Shown here in pieces: positions 17,678 through 26,679 of a DNA stretch of 64,000 nucleotides. The notes under the pieces were generated by a model. It was not told where the DNA came from. It did no database searches and saw nothing but the letters and a program-made list of their open reading frames with translations. A program made the translations under genes and the position numbers. Source of the DNA: Novosphingobium sp. EMRT-2 (lineage in GTDB: Bacteria > Pseudomonadota > Alphaproteobacteria > Sphingomonadales > Sphingomonadaceae); NCBI RefSeq assembly GCF_005145025.1, contig NZ_CP039695.1, positions 248,001 to 312,000 of the forward strand, written 5' to 3'. The stretch's first letter is position 1; every line of letters begins with the position of its first letter.

Positions 17678-18290
17678 AACCAATGGCGCGGCGATCTATC
17701 GCCAGTCCTTCGCGACAATCCGCGCGGAGGCCGATCTTGCCCGCTTCTCGGCCGAGGAGGAGCCGGTAGCGGTGCGTATGATCCACGCCGCCGGGATGGT
17801 GGAACTGGCTGCGCATATCCGCTTTTCGGCGGGCTTTGCCGAAGCCGCGCGCGGGGCGCTGGCTGGTGGCGCACCGATCCTGTGCGACGCGCGGATGGTG
17901 TCCGAAGGGATCACCCGCGCCCGCCTGCCCGCGGCCAATCCGATCGTCTGCACGCTGAACGAGCCGGAAGTTCCTGCGATGGCCCGGGAAATGGCAAACA
18001 CCCGCTCCGCCGCCGCGCTGGAACTGTGGCGACCGCATCTGGCGGGCGCGGTGGTGGCCATCGGCAATGCGCCCACCGCGCTGTTCCACCTGCTGAACAT
18101 GCTGGAAGACCTGGAATGCCCGCGCCCGGCGGCGATCATCGGTTGCCCGGTGGGCTTCGTGGGTGCGGTGGAATCGAAAGCGGCACTTTGGGAGGCACCG
18201 CCGGTGCCCTGCTGCATCGTTGAGGGGCGGCTTGGCGGCAGCGCGATCACGGTCGCAGCGGTCAACGCGCTGGCGAGCCGCGTGGAATGA
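17661..18290 (+). CDS. cobH: Precorrin-8X methylmutase CobH
   Basis: CobH moves a methyl group from C-11 to C-12 to give hydrogenobyrinic acid. The 209-residue protein has the typical RMIHAAGMVELAAHIRFS segment holding the conserved active-site His, then ILCDARMVSEGITRARLPA and IIGCPVGFVGAVESKAAL. The start ATG at 17661 gives MPHVYETNG; an earlier in-frame ATG at 17637 lies well inside cobG. It ends in ATGA with cobI. Confidence 0.95.
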   Translation: MPHVYETNGAAIYRQSFATIRAEADLARFSAEEEPVAVRMIHAAGMVELAAHIRFSAGFAEAARGALAGGAPILCDARMVSEGITRARLPAANPIVCTLNEPEVPAMAREMANTRSAAALELWRPHLAGAVVAIGNAPTALFHLLNMLEDLECPRPAAIIGCPVGFVGAVESKAALWEAPPVPCCIVEGRLGGSAITVAAVNALASRVE

Positions 18291-19051
18291 GTGTGCTCCC
18301 AAGCTCGATCGAGGTCGGAACGGTTCACGGTGTGGGGACGATCCATGGCGTGGGCCTTGGACCCGGCGCACCCGATCTGTTGAGCGTGCGCGCTGACCGG
18401 CTGGTGCGCGGGGCGCTCCATGTCGCTTATTTCCGCAAGGCCGGAAGGCCGGGGCAAGCCCGCAGCATCGCCGAGGGCATGCTGCGCGAGGATGTCGTCG
18501 AAATCCCGATGGAATATCCGGTGACGACCGAGATTCCGGTATCCGATCCAGGCTACAACGCCTGCCTTTCCGCCTTTTATGCCGAATGCACCGAACGTTT
18601 GGCGGCATTGGCGGGGGCGGGTGAGGACGTAGTGGTTCTGTGCGAGGGTGATCCGTTCTTCTACGGCTCGTTCATGCATCTCCATGCCCGGTTGTCGGGC
18701 GTGGTGCCGATCAGCGTGGTGCCGGGCATCACCGGCATGGCCGGCGCTTGGAATGCCACGGGCCAGCCCATCACCTGGGGCGACGACGTTCTGACCGTGG
18801 CCATGGCGACCCTGCCCGAGGACGAACTGGCACGGCGGATCAGGGATACCGATGCGCTCGTGGTGATGAAGATCGGGCGCAACCTTCCCAAGCTGCGCCG
18901 CGCGGTTGCCGCCGCCGGGCGCGAGGACGCGGCCTGGCTGGTGGAGCATGCCGCCATGCCCGGCCAGCGGGTGACACGGCTGACCGAAGCGGAGAGTGTT
19001 ACGCCCTATTTCTCGATCCTGCTGATTCACGGCCAAGGACGCAGGCCATGA
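18287..19051 (+). CDS. cobI: Precorrin-2 C20-methyltransferase CobI
   Basis: CobI uses SAM to methylate C-20 of precorrin-2. The 254-residue protein shows the tetrapyrrole methylase pattern: [16 protein letters not shown] near residues 20-35, the central VVLCEGDPFFYGSFMH, and VVPGITGMAGAW. About 15 residues before the first motif (HGVGTIHGVG) look like a small internal duplication of the N-terminus. ATGA overlaps join it to cobH and cobJ. Confidence 0.94.
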   Translation: MSVLPSSIEVGTVHGVGTIHGVGLGPGAPDLLSVRADRLVRGALHVAYFRKAGRPGQARSIAEGMLREDVVEIPMEYPVTTEIPVSDPGYNACLSAFYAECTERLAALAGAGEDVVVLCEGDPFFYGSFMHLHARLSGVVPISVVPGITGMAGAWNATGQPITWGDDVLTVAMATLPEDELARRIRDTDALVVMKIGRNLPKLRRAVAAAGREDAAWLVEHAAMPGQRVTRLTEAESVTPYFSILLIHGQGRRP

Positions 19052-19827
19052 ACGCGGCGCAGGCCATTAGCGGCTGGCTTGCCATTGTCGGGCTGGGGCC
19101 GGGGGACGCGGCGCTGGTTACGCCCGAAGTCAGCGCGGCGCTGGCCGAAGCTAGCGATGTCGTGGGCTATATCCCCTATGTCGCCCGGGTGGCCCCGCGC
19201 GAGGGGCTGGTTCTGCATTCGTCGGACAACCGGGTGGAGTTGGATCGCGCTGCCCTGGCATTGGAGCTGGCGTCGCAAGGACGGCGCGTGGTGGTCGTCT
19301 CTTCGGGCGATCCCGGCGTTTTCGCGATGGCCGCCGCCATGTTCGAGGCGCTCGAGGCCGGTCCCGCGCATTGGCGCGATCTCGATATCCGGGTGCTGCC
19401 CGGAATCACCGCTATGCTGGCCGCCAGTGCGCGGGCCGGGGCGCCGCTAGGGCACGATTTCTGCGCGATCAACCTTTCGGACAATCTCAAGCCCTGGCCG
19501 CTGATCGAAAAGCGCCTGCGACTGGCGGCAGAGGCCGATTTCGCAATGGCTTTCTACAATCCGCGCTCGAAGGCCCGGCCGGAAGGCTTTGCGCGGGTGC
19601 TGGAGGTGCTGCGCGAGGCTTGTGGCGATGATCGCCCGATCCTGTTTGCCCGTGCCGTCTCCACGCTGGATGAGAACTTGACGGTAGCATCGCTGGGCGA
19701 GGCCCGGCCCGAGATGGCCGACATGCGTACGATGGTCATCGTGGGATCGAGCCACACCCGCATCATCGAACGGGCGGAGCGTCCGATCCTCTACACTCCG
19801 CGCTTCGTGCCGGAGGCTGTATCGTGA
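19048..19827 (+). CDS. cobJ: Precorrin-3B C17-methyltransferase CobJ
   Basis: CobJ methylates C-17 and contracts the ring, yielding precorrin-4. The 259-residue protein has VGLGPGDAALVTPE at the N-terminus, VVVSSGDPGVFAMAAAMFEA in the centre, VLPGITAMLAASARAGAPLG, and the FAMAFYNPRSKARP block specific for the CobJ/CbiH group. The start ATG at 19048 overlaps the cobI stop. Its last 37 bases overlap the 3' end of the antisense cobK. Confidence 0.95.
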   Translation: MNAAQAISGWLAIVGLGPGDAALVTPEVSAALAEASDVVGYIPYVARVAPREGLVLHSSDNRVELDRAALALELASQGRRVVVVSSGDPGVFAMAAAMFEALEAGPAHWRDLDIRVLPGITAMLAASARAGAPLGHDFCAINLSDNLKPWPLIEKRLRLAAEADFAMAFYNPRSKARPEGFARVLEVLREACGDDRPILFARAVSTLDENLTVASLGEARPEMADMRTMVIVGSSHTRIIERAERPILYTPRFVPEAVS

Positions 19828-20552
19828 TCCAGCCACGCGAGCACGTCTTCGGGACGATAGACTTCCATCCGGTCGGGCAGGGCGGGCCGGTCGATCATCA
19901 GCACCGGCACACCCAGTTCGCGCGCGGCAATCAGCTTGGCTTCGGCGCCTATGCCGCCGGCGTTCTTGCAAACCACCAGATCGATGGCGTGGGCTTGCAT
20001 GAGCGCGCGGTCGCCTTCCGACGTGAACGGCCCGTGATCCACGATCAGGGTGTGCCGGGGCAGGGCGGGCGGCTGGTCCGGCGCATCGACGAAGCGCAGA
20101 AGATAGTGGTGCTGCGGCTGGGCAGCGAAGGCGTCCACATGCATGCGTCCCAATGCCAGCATGACGCGGCGGGCGGGGCCGGCGAGGGCGGAAACTGCGC
20201 TGTCGATGTCGGGAACGCGGCTCCAGCGATCACCCGCGATGGGCTGCCAGGCAGGACGGGACAGGGCGACGAGGGGAACGCCCACTTCCCGTGCCGCCGC
20301 TATCGCATGTGCGCTCATCGTCGCCGCAAAGGGGTGGGTGGCGTCGATGAGATGGGTGATCGCGCGGTCGCGCAGATAGGTGGCGAGACCTGTCACACCA
20401 CCGAAGCCGCCGATCCGCACCGGCACCGGCTGGGGGCGGGGATTATCCGTTCGACCGGCATAGCTGAGCGTTGCCGGGACGCCCGCGTTCGCCAGCAGGC
20501 GTGCCAGCGCGCTGGCCTCCGTCGTGCCGCCCAGCAGGAGGATGTTGGGCAT
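19791..20552 (-). CDS. cobK: Precorrin-6A reductase CobK, on the opposite strand
   Basis: CobK reduces precorrin-6A to dihydro-precorrin-6 with NADPH. The 253-residue protein has the N-terminal ILLLGGTTEASALARLLA, the HLIDATHPFAATMSAHA block and the C-terminal VVCKNAGGIGAEAKLIAAR, all diagnostic for the CobK/CbiJ family. It is antisense inside the operon: its 3' end overlaps cobJ, and its start codon (20552) shares the bases CATG with the cobL start (20551). It cannot be read from the operon transcript, so it needs a promoter within cobL on the minus strand. Confidence 0.94.
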   Translation of the reverse strand: MPNILLLGGTTEASALARLLANAGVPATLSYAGRTDNPRPQPVPVRIGGFGGVTGLATYLRDRAITHLIDATHPFAATMSAHAIAAAREVGVPLVALSRPAWQPIAGDRWSRVPDIDSAVSALAGPARRVMLALGRMHVDAFAAQPQHHYLLRFVDAPDQPPALPRHTLIVDHGPFTSEGDRALMQAHAIDLVVCKNAGGIGAEAKLIAARELGVPVLMIDRPALPDRMEVYRPEDVLAWLDHDTASGTKRGV

Positions 20553-21759
20553 GGCTGACACGGTTTCCTCCCCATGGTTGACGATCATCGGCGTCGGCGA
20601 GGACGGGGTGAATGGCCTCGGTCCCGCTGCACAGGCCGCGCTGGCGAAGGCTGAGATGGTCATGGGACCAGCCCGTCACCTTGCGCTGCTCCCCGCGCTT
20701 AGATGTCCGGCGATCGAATGGCCAGTGCCCTTTGCCGATGGCATCGCCGTGCTGCTCGCGCAGCGCGGGCGACGCGTGGTCATGCTGGCTTCGGGCGATC
20801 CCTTCTGGTTCGGCGCGGGAAGCAGCGTGACGCTGGCGTTGGAGCGGGAGGAATGGACCGCGATCCCCGCGCCTTCCACCTTTACTCTGGCGGCGGCCCG
20901 GCTGGGCTGGCCGCTTCAGGACGTGGCCTGCCTTGGCCTTCACGCCGCCCCGCTGGAGCGGCTTCGCCCGCATCTGGCGCCGGAGCGGCGCGTGCTCGCG
21001 CTGCTGCGCGATGGCGATGCCGTGGCAACGCTGGCCGACTATCTGACACGGCAGGGATTTGGCCCTTCGACGCTGCATGTGATGGAAGCGCTGGGCGGCC
21101 CGCGCGAAAGGGTCCGCAGCGCAGCCGCCGATGGGCTGCTCTTTGCGGATGTGGCTCACCCCGTCGCCGTTGGCATCGAATGTGCCGGGGACGGAAGCAC
21201 CCTGCCGCTGACGCCGGGACGACCGGACGACTGGTTTGCGTCCGACGGGCAACTGACCAAGAGCCCGGTGCGGGCGCTTACCATGTCGGCACTGGCACCA
21301 CGCGCGGGCGATCTGTTGTGGGATATCGGCGCGGGATCGGGGTCGGTGGGCGTCGAATGGCTGCTGGCCCATCCGGCGAACCGGGCCTGCGCGATCGAGG
21401 CCGATCCGGTGCGGGTCGAGCGTGCGCGTGCCAATGCGACGGCGCTGGGCGTGGACCGGCTTGACCTGCTGACCGGCGCCGCGCCCGATGTCCTGCCCAA
21501 TGGACCGGTGCCCGATGCCGTGTTCATCGGCGGCGGGCTGTCGGATGCCTTGCTGGAAACACTCTGGGCGCGCCTCCCCGCCGGGACCCGGTTGGTCGCC
21601 AACGCGGTGACGCTGGAATCCGAAGCGCTGCTGATCCGGTGGCACGGAGAAAAAGCCGGCAGTCTCCTGCGGATCGAACTGGCCGATGCCGCGCCGCTCG
21701 GAACCCGGCGGGGCTGGCGCGCGCGCTATCCCGTAGTGCAGTGGAGCGTGGTGTTGTGA
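20551..21759 (+). CDS. cobL: Precorrin-6B C5,15-methyltransferase (decarboxylating) CobL
   Basis: CobL methylates C-5 and C-15 and removes the acetate carboxyl. At 402 residues it is a two-domain fusion: a CbiE-type methylase ([39 protein letters not shown]) and a CbiT-type methylase ([53 protein letters not shown]). The start ATG at 20551 has AGGAGG about 9 bases upstream; in-frame starts at 20524 and 20542 do not. It runs divergently from cobK and overlaps cobE in GTGA. Confidence 0.94.
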   Translation: MADTVSSPWLTIIGVGEDGVNGLGPAAQAALAKAEMVMGPARHLALLPALRCPAIEWPVPFADGIAVLLAQRGRRVVMLASGDPFWFGAGSSVTLALEREEWTAIPAPSTFTLAAARLGWPLQDVACLGLHAAPLERLRPHLAPERRVLALLRDGDAVATLADYLTRQGFGPSTLHVMEALGGPRERVRSAAADGLLFADVAHPVAVGIECAGDGSTLPLTPGRPDDWFASDGQLTKSPVRALTMSALAPRAGDLLWDIGAGSGSVGVEWLLAHPANRACAIEADPVRVERARANATALGVDRLDLLTGAAPDVLPNGPVPDAVFIGGGLSDALLETLWARLPAGTRLVANAVTLESEALLIRWHGEKAGSLLRIELADAAPLGTRRGWRARYPVVQWSVVL

Positions 21760-22121
21760 TCATTGCAGGCTTCGGCTTCCGCTCGGGTGCGAGCCTGGCT
21801 TCGCTGCGCGCGGCATTCCTGCTGGCGCAGCAGGGGCACCCACCAGTCACTCATCTCGCCACCGCGTGCGACAAGCTGGCGGCGCTGGCCCCATTGGCCG
21901 AAGCGTTAGGCCTGCCGCTGACCGGGGTGGAGTCTGCAGCGCTGGCCGCTGTTCCGACGATCACCCGATCCGCCGCCAGCCTGGCCGCGCACGGCACCGG
22001 CAGCCTCGCCGAAGCCAGTGCTCTCGCCGCGGCAGGCCAGGGCGCGTGCCTGCTTGGGCCGCGCCATATCTCGCCCGATCGCATGGCCACCTGCGCCATC
22101 GTCAAAGGACAATCGACATGA
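21756..22121 (+). CDS. cobE: CobE (CbiG C-terminal-like) cobalamin biosynthesis protein
   Basis: This 121-residue protein matches the CobE/CbiG C-terminal family: [20 protein letters not shown], then [23 protein letters not shown] in shorter blocks, and [20 protein letters not shown]. The role in the aerobic pathway is not settled. The GTG start at 21756 overlaps the cobL stop in GTGA; the longer frame from 21639 runs inside cobL. It ends in ATGA with cobM. Confidence 0.88.
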   Translation: MIIAGFGFRSGASLASLRAAFLLAQQGHPPVTHLATACDKLAALAPLAEALGLPLTGVESAALAAVPTITRSAASLAAHGTGSLAEASALAAAGQGACLLGPRHISPDRMATCAIVKGQST

Positions 22122-22903
22122 ACGTGCATTTCATCGGCGCTGGCCCCGGCGCGCCCGACCTTCTGACCCTGCGCGGGCGCGACCTGATCGCGGCTAGCCC
22201 GGTGTGCCTCTATGCCGGTTCGCTGGTGCCGGAGGCGGTGCTAGCGCATTGCCCGCCTGGCGCGCGCATCATCAACACCGCGCCGCTGGAACTGGACGGG
22301 ATCATGGCCGAGATCGCCGCTGCCCATGCCGCCGGGCAGGATGTCGCGCGGCTCCATTCGGGTGACCTTTCGGTCTGGTCGGCGATGGGCGAACAACTGC
22401 GCCGCCTGCGCGCGATGGACATTCCCTTCACGGTCACGCCCGGAGTGCCCGCCTTCGCCGCCGCCGCCGCCGCGCTTGAGGCGGAACTGACGCTGCCCGA
22501 ACTGTCGCAATCGCTGGTGCTGACCCGCACGCCGGGCCGGGCCAGCACAATGCCGCCCGCCGAAAGCCTGGCCAATTTCGCAGTGACCGGCGCGACGCTG
22601 GCCATTCATCTGTCGATCCACAACCTCGCGACCGTGGTGGCCGATCTGGTCCCCGCCTATGGCGCGGATTGTCCGGTCGCGGTGGTCTGGCGGGCAAGCT
22701 GGCCAGACCAGCGGGTGGTGCGCGCCACGCTCGCAACCATTGAGGAAGCCGTCGCGGGTAGCATGGAGCGTACTGCGCTGATCTTGGTCGGGCGGGTGCT
22801 GGAGGCGGGGGATTTTGCCGAGAGCAGCCTCTACGCGCCCGGCTATGATCGCCGGTTCCGGCCGCAGGACGCGACGTCTCGGTTTGCTGGGGCGTCGAAG
22901 TGA
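22118..22903 (+). CDS. cobM: Precorrin-4 C11-methyltransferase CobM
   Basis: CobM methylates C-11 to give precorrin-5. The 261-residue SAM methylase has [20 protein letters not shown], the [16 protein letters not shown] block typical of CobM/Cbi[21 protein letters not shown] and [20 protein letters not shown], which makes the assignment firm. The start ATG at 22118 overlaps the cobE stop. It ends in GTGA with cobB. Confidence 0.96.
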   Translation: MNVHFIGAGPGAPDLLTLRGRDLIAASPVCLYAGSLVPEAVLAHCPPGARIINTAPLELDGIMAEIAAAHAAGQDVARLHSGDLSVWSAMGEQLRRLRAMDIPFTVTPGVPAFAAAAAALEAELTLPELSQSLVLTRTPGRASTMPPAESLANFAVTGATLAIHLSIHNLATVVADLVPAYGADCPVAVVWRASWPDQRVVRATLATIEEAVAGSMERTALILVGRVLEAGDFAESSLYAPGYDRRFRPQDATSRFAGASK

Positions 22904-24222
22904 GCGTGCCAGGCAGCTTTCCACCGGGCCTGATGATCGCCGCCCCCGCGTCGGGAACGGGCAAGACCACGGTCATGCTCGGCCTGCTGCGCGCGCTGGC
23001 TGAGGACGGGCTGGCGGTGCAGCCCTTCAAGAGCGGACCGGACTATATCGACCCGGCTTTCCACCGCGCCGCCAGTGGCCGGTCTTCGTTCAACCTCGAT
23101 AGCTGGGCAATGGACGGCACTCTGCTGGATACGATCGCTTCGCAGGCGACTGGGGCGGACATGGTGCTCGCCGAAGGATCGATGGGTCTTTACGATGGCG
23201 TCGCGCAGGCCGGGGCGACAGGGAATGGCGCAAGCGCCGACATCGCCCGCCGCATGGGCTGGCCGGTGGTGCTGGTGCTGGACGTATCGGGACAGGCGCA
23301 GTCTGCCGCCGCCGCGGCGCTGGGGTTCAAGCTGCTTGATGCGGAACTGCCGTTCGCCGGCGTGATCCTCAACCGCGTGGCCAGCCCGCGTCATGAACGG
23401 CTGGTGCGGCGGGGTCTGGAGGCGGTCGGGATACCTGTGCTGGGGGCCCTGCCACGGCGCGGCGACCTGACGCTGCCTGAACGCCATCTCGGACTGGTTC
23501 AGGCACAGGAGCATCCCGATCTCGACCGCGCGATTGGCGATTATGCCACGTTCATGCGGGGCCATGCCGATCTTGCCACGATCCGCGCCGCCGCCGGAAC
23601 GCGCGCGGCCGGGGGCGGCGCGGGGCGATTGCCCCCGCCACCGGCGCAGCGCATCGCCATCGCCCTCGATGCCGCCTTTTCCTTCCTCTATCCCCATCTG
23701 CTCGAAGGCTGGCGGCGGGCCGGGGCTGAGATCATGCCCTTTTCGCCGCTGGCCGATGAAGCCCCGGCCCATGATGCGGATCTGGCCTGGTTGCCCGGCG
23801 GCTATCCCGAACTGCACGCCGGGATGATCGCCGGTGCCGCGATGTTCCTGTCCGGCCTGCGCGCTCATGCCCAGACGCGGCCCGTCCATGGCGAATGCGG
23901 CGGCTACATGGTGCTGGGCGAGGCGCTGATCGACAAGAATGGCGAGCGGCACCGCATGGCCGGGCTGCTCGGCCTCGTTACCAGCCATGCCCAGCGCCGG
24001 ATGCACCTGGGCTATCGCCATGCCGAACTGCTCGCGCCGGTGGCGGGCCTTGCCGCGGGGACCAAACTGCGCGGCCATGAATTCCATTATTCCACGATTC
24101 TAGAGCAGACCGACGCCCCGCTAGCGCGGGTGACCGATGCCGACGGCGAGGCTGTGGCCGAAACCGGATCGCACCGGGGCCATGTGACCGGCACCTATTT
24201 CCATATGATCGCGCCGGCCTAA
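22900..24222 (+). CDS. cobB: Hydrogenobyrinic acid a,c-diamide synthase CobB
   Basis: CobB amidates the a and c carboxyls with glutamine and ATP. The 440-residue protein has an N-terminal synthetase with a P-loop ([19 protein letters not shown]), [17 protein letters not shown] and EGSMGLYDG, and a C-terminal class-I glutaminase-like domain with [11 protein letters not shown] and the catalytic Cys in [16 protein letters not shown] 22900 overlaps the cobM stop; the stop overlaps the cobF start in TAATG. Cys-containing GECGGYM is intact, so glutamine hydrolysis is expected. Confidence 0.95.
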   Translation: MSVPGSFPPGLMIAAPASGTGKTTVMLGLLRALAEDGLAVQPFKSGPDYIDPAFHRAASGRSSFNLDSWAMDGTLLDTIASQATGADMVLAEGSMGLYDGVAQAGATGNGASADIARRMGWPVVLVLDVSGQAQSAAAAALGFKLLDAELPFAGVILNRVASPRHERLVRRGLEAVGIPVLGALPRRGDLTLPERHLGLVQAQEHPDLDRAIGDYATFMRGHADLATIRAAAGTRAAGGGAGRLPPPPAQRIAIALDAAFSFLYPHLLEGWRRAGAEIMPFSPLADEAPAHDADLAWLPGGYPELHAGMIAGAAMFLSGLRAHAQTRPVHGECGGYMVLGEALIDKNGERHRMAGLLGLVTSHAQRRMHLGYRHAELLAPVAGLAAGTKLRGHEFHYSTILEQTDAPLARVTDADGEAVAETGSHRGHVTGTYFHMIAPA

Positions 24223-24986
24223 TGATCGAGCTTCACCTCATCGGCATCGGCACGGGCAACCCGGATCACCTGACCGCGCAGGCGGCGGCGGCGATGAACC
24301 GTGCCGACCTGATCCTGCTGCCGCGCAAGGGCGCCGCGAAATCGGACCTCATCGACCTGCGGCGCGAGATTTGCGCCACCGTGCTTACTGCTCCTGTCCA
24401 GATCGTGGAGTTCGACCTGCCAGTACGCAGCGATGATCCGGTCTATCTGGATGCCGTCCACGACTGGCACAATGCCATCGCCGCCGCATGGCGCGCGCAG
24501 ATCGCTGCGCATCTGCCAGGTGGCGGCAGGCTTGCCATGCTGGTCTGGGGCGACCCCTCGCTTTACGACAGCACGCTGCGGATCGCGCAAAGGCTGCAAG
24601 GCGCCGGGTTGGAGATCGATGTTCGCGTCGTGCCGGGCATCACCAGCATTCAGGCGCTGACCGCCGCCCACGCCATCCCGCTGAATCCGTTGGCCGGACC
24701 GGTGACGATCACCACCGGACGGCAATTGCGGGAAGGGGGCTGGCCCGAAACGGCGGATACCGTCGTCGTCATGCTCGATAGTGGCTGCGCCTTCGACGCG
24801 CTCGATCCGCAAGGCATCTCGATCTGGTGGGGCGCCTATCTCGGCATGGCGCATGAAGCGCTCGAACAGGGAGCGCTGGCCGAGGCCGCACCCCGGATCG
24901 CCGCGCGGCGCGCGGAGCTGCGCGCGCGCCATGGCTGGATCATGGATGTCTATCTGATGCGAAAGGAGCGGGACGATGGTGCCTGA
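24222..24986 (+). CDS. cobF: Precorrin-6A synthase (deacetylating) CobF
   Basis: CobF methylates C-1 of precorrin-5 with loss of acetate, a step found only in the aerobic route. The 254-residue protein begins [18 protein letters not shown], has ADLILLPRKG, the central AMLVWGDPSLYDSTLRIA and VVPGITSIQALTAAHAIPLN. These features separate it from the other methylases of the cluster. It overlaps cobB by one base and cobO by 11. Confidence 0.95.
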   Translation: MIELHLIGIGTGNPDHLTAQAAAAMNRADLILLPRKGAAKSDLIDLRREICATVLTAPVQIVEFDLPVRSDDPVYLDAVHDWHNAIAAAWRAQIAAHLPGGGRLAMLVWGDPSLYDSTLRIAQRLQGAGLEIDVRVVPGITSIQALTAAHAIPLNPLAGPVTITTGRQLREGGWPETADTVVVMLDSGCAFDALDPQGISIWWGAYLGMAHEALEQGALAEAAPRIAARRAELRARHGWIMDVYLMRKERDDGA

Positions 24987-25602
24987 AGGTGATGGTGAAC
25001 AGGTGCAGGGCGATGCCCGCCATGCCGAGAAGATGCGCAAGAAGCAGGCCACCCGCGGCACGATCATGGCCAGCAAGACCCGCGAGAAGGGGCTGCTGAT
25101 CGTCCACACCGGCAAGGGCAAGGGCAAGACCAGCGCGGCGCTGGGCATGGTCGTGCGCGCGATCGGTCACGGCATGAAGGTGGGCGTGGTCCAGTTCGTC
25201 AAGGGTGCGATGACCACCGGCGAGAAAGCCGTGTTCGATGCTTTCCCCTGCAATGTCGAATTCAAGCCGATGGGAGAGGGCTTTACCTGGGATACGCAAG
25301 ACCGCGCGCGGGACATCGCCGTAACCCGCACCGCCTGGGAGGAAGTGAAGCGGATGATCGCCGATCCCTCCTATCACATGGTGCTGGCCGACGAACTGAA
25401 CATCGCGCTGCGCTATGACTATCTGCCGCTGGACGAAGTGCTGGAGGTGCTGACCGCGCGCGACGAGATGAAGCACGTCATCGTCACCGGTCGCAACGCA
25501 CCCGAAGCGCTGATGGATGCGGCCGATCTCGTTACCGAGATGACCATGGTGAAGCACCCCTTCCGGTCCGGCGTGAAGGCGCAGAAGGGTATCGAGTTCT
25601 GA
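24976..25602 (+). CDS. cobO: Corrinoid adenosyltransferase CobO (CobA type)
   Basis: The enzyme transfers the 5'-deoxyadenosyl group of ATP to cobalt. The 208-residue protein has a P-loop in VHTGKGKGKTSAALGMVVRA (about residues 43-62), VGVVQFVKGAMTTGE, the helix with DTQDRARDIAVT, and ADELNIALRYDYLPLDEVL, matching the CobA/BtuR family. A charged 30-residue N-terminus precedes the P-loop, as is usual. The ATG at 24976 overlaps cobF. Confidence 0.95.
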   Translation: MVPEGDGEQVQGDARHAEKMRKKQATRGTIMASKTREKGLLIVHTGKGKGKTSAALGMVVRAIGHGMKVGVVQFVKGAMTTGEKAVFDAFPCNVEFKPMGEGFTWDTQDRARDIAVTRTAWEEVKRMIADPSYHMVLADELNIALRYDYLPLDEVLEVLTARDEMKHVIVTGRNAPEALMDAADLVTEMTMVKHPFRSGVKAQKGIEF

Positions 25603-25616
25603 GCGCGCAGCCGCCT

Positions 25617-26246
25617 TTGTTCGACGCTGACTTTGCCGAGCGTTTCAACGCACTGCTGCGCTGGCGGCGCGATGTCCGGCATTTCGCGCCCCGTGCGGTG
25701 GCGGAAGCGGACATGACCGCGCTGCTGGATTGTGCCGCGCTCGCGCCGTCGGTCGGCAATGCACAGCCGTGGCGTTTCGTGCGCCTGCGTTCGCCCGCGA
25801 TCGGTGATGCGCTTGCCGCGCATGTCGACGAGCAAAGCGCGCGCGCGGCACAGGGCTATGCCGGGCAGACGCGGCATGAACACTATCTCTCGTTGAAACT
25901 TCACGGACTGCGCGAGGCGCCCGAACTGATGGCCGTGTTCTGCGATGACCGGCCAGAGGCGGGACATGGCCTTGGCATCGCCACCATGCCCGAAACGCTG
26001 CGCTATTCCTGCGTTCTGGCAATCCACACCCTGTGGCTGGCGGCGCGGCTGCGCGGCATTGGCCTCGGGTGGGTGTCGATCCTCGATCCCGAGGCGGTCC
26101 ACGCCATGCTGGACGTGCCCGCGCACTGGTCGCTGATCGCGCTGCTGTGCATCGGCTATCCGGCTCAGGAATCCAACATGCCCGAACTGGAGCAGCGCGG
26201 CTGGCAAGCCCGCGAGCCCCTGGCCGACCGGGTGTTCGAGCGATGA
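25617..26246 (+). CDS. bluB: 5,6-dimethylbenzimidazole synthase BluB
   Basis: BluB breaks down reduced FMN with oxygen to make dimethylbenzimidazole, the lower ligand of B12. The protein has the nitroreductase-like fold with RWRRDVRHF, DCAALAPSVGNAQPWRFVRL, YLSLKLHGLREAPELMAVF and LWLAARLRGIGLGWVSILDP. The start is uncertain. TTG at 25617 is the first standard start and lacks a ribosome-binding site; a CTG at 25599 overlaps the cobO stop (CTGA) and has GAAGGG 9 bases upstream, which fits the overlapping style of this operon and would add six residues. Confidence 0.93.
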   Translation: MFDADFAERFNALLRWRRDVRHFAPRAVAEADMTALLDCAALAPSVGNAQPWRFVRLRSPAIGDALAAHVDEQSARAAQGYAGQTRHEHYLSLKLHGLREAPELMAVFCDDRPEAGHGLGIATMPETLRYSCVLAIHTLWLAARLRGIGLGWVSILDPEAVHAMLDVPAHWSLIALLCIGYPAQESNMPELEQRGWQAREPLADRVFER

Positions 26247-26271
26247 CCCTCACCCAAAGGAAAAAGTTACC

Positions 26272-26679
26272 ATGCTGACACCCGTGGAGGATGGCCCCGC
26301 CATTGTTGCATGCAACACCTGCCGCCACAGCGCGGACGAGCGCGAAGATGCTTCGGGCATGCGTGGCGGCCTGCGGATGGTGGCCGCGCTACAGGCCGCG
26401 CGGAACAGCGATGCCCGCTATGCCGGGATTGCGGTGCAGGAGATGCCCTGCCTGTTCGCCTGCACCGAATTCTGCACCATCCACCTGCGCGCGCCGGGCA
26501 AGGTCGGTTATGTGCTGGGCCGGTTCACGCCCGACGAGGAAGCCGCGACGGCCATTCTGGACTATGCCGTCCACTATGCCGCCAGCGAGCATGGGCGGGT
26601 GCCGTTCAAGCAGTGGCCGCAAGGGGTGAAGGGCCATTTTATCACCCGCACCCCGCCACCGGGGTTCGTGGCGGAATGA
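26272..26679 (+). CDS. DUF1636 family predicted metal-binding protein
   Basis: The 135-residue soluble protein has paired cysteines in ACNTCRHS (residues 14-17) and CLFACTEFC (about 60-68), consistent with a 2Fe-2S or zinc site, and the family-like ILDYAVHYAASEHGRVPFKQ. Proteins of this family turn up in cobalamin gene sets but have no proven role. The ATG at 26272 has AAGGAAAAA upstream, the clearest ribosome-binding site inside the operon and the longest gap (25 bases), so it may be translated independently. It ends in ATGA with cobT. Confidence 0.75.
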   Translation: MLTPVEDGPAIVACNTCRHSADEREDASGMRGGLRMVAALQAARNSDARYAGIAVQEMPCLFACTEFCTIHLRAPGKVGYVLGRFTPDEEAATAILDYAVHYAASEHGRVPFKQWPQGVKGHFITRTPPPGFVAE

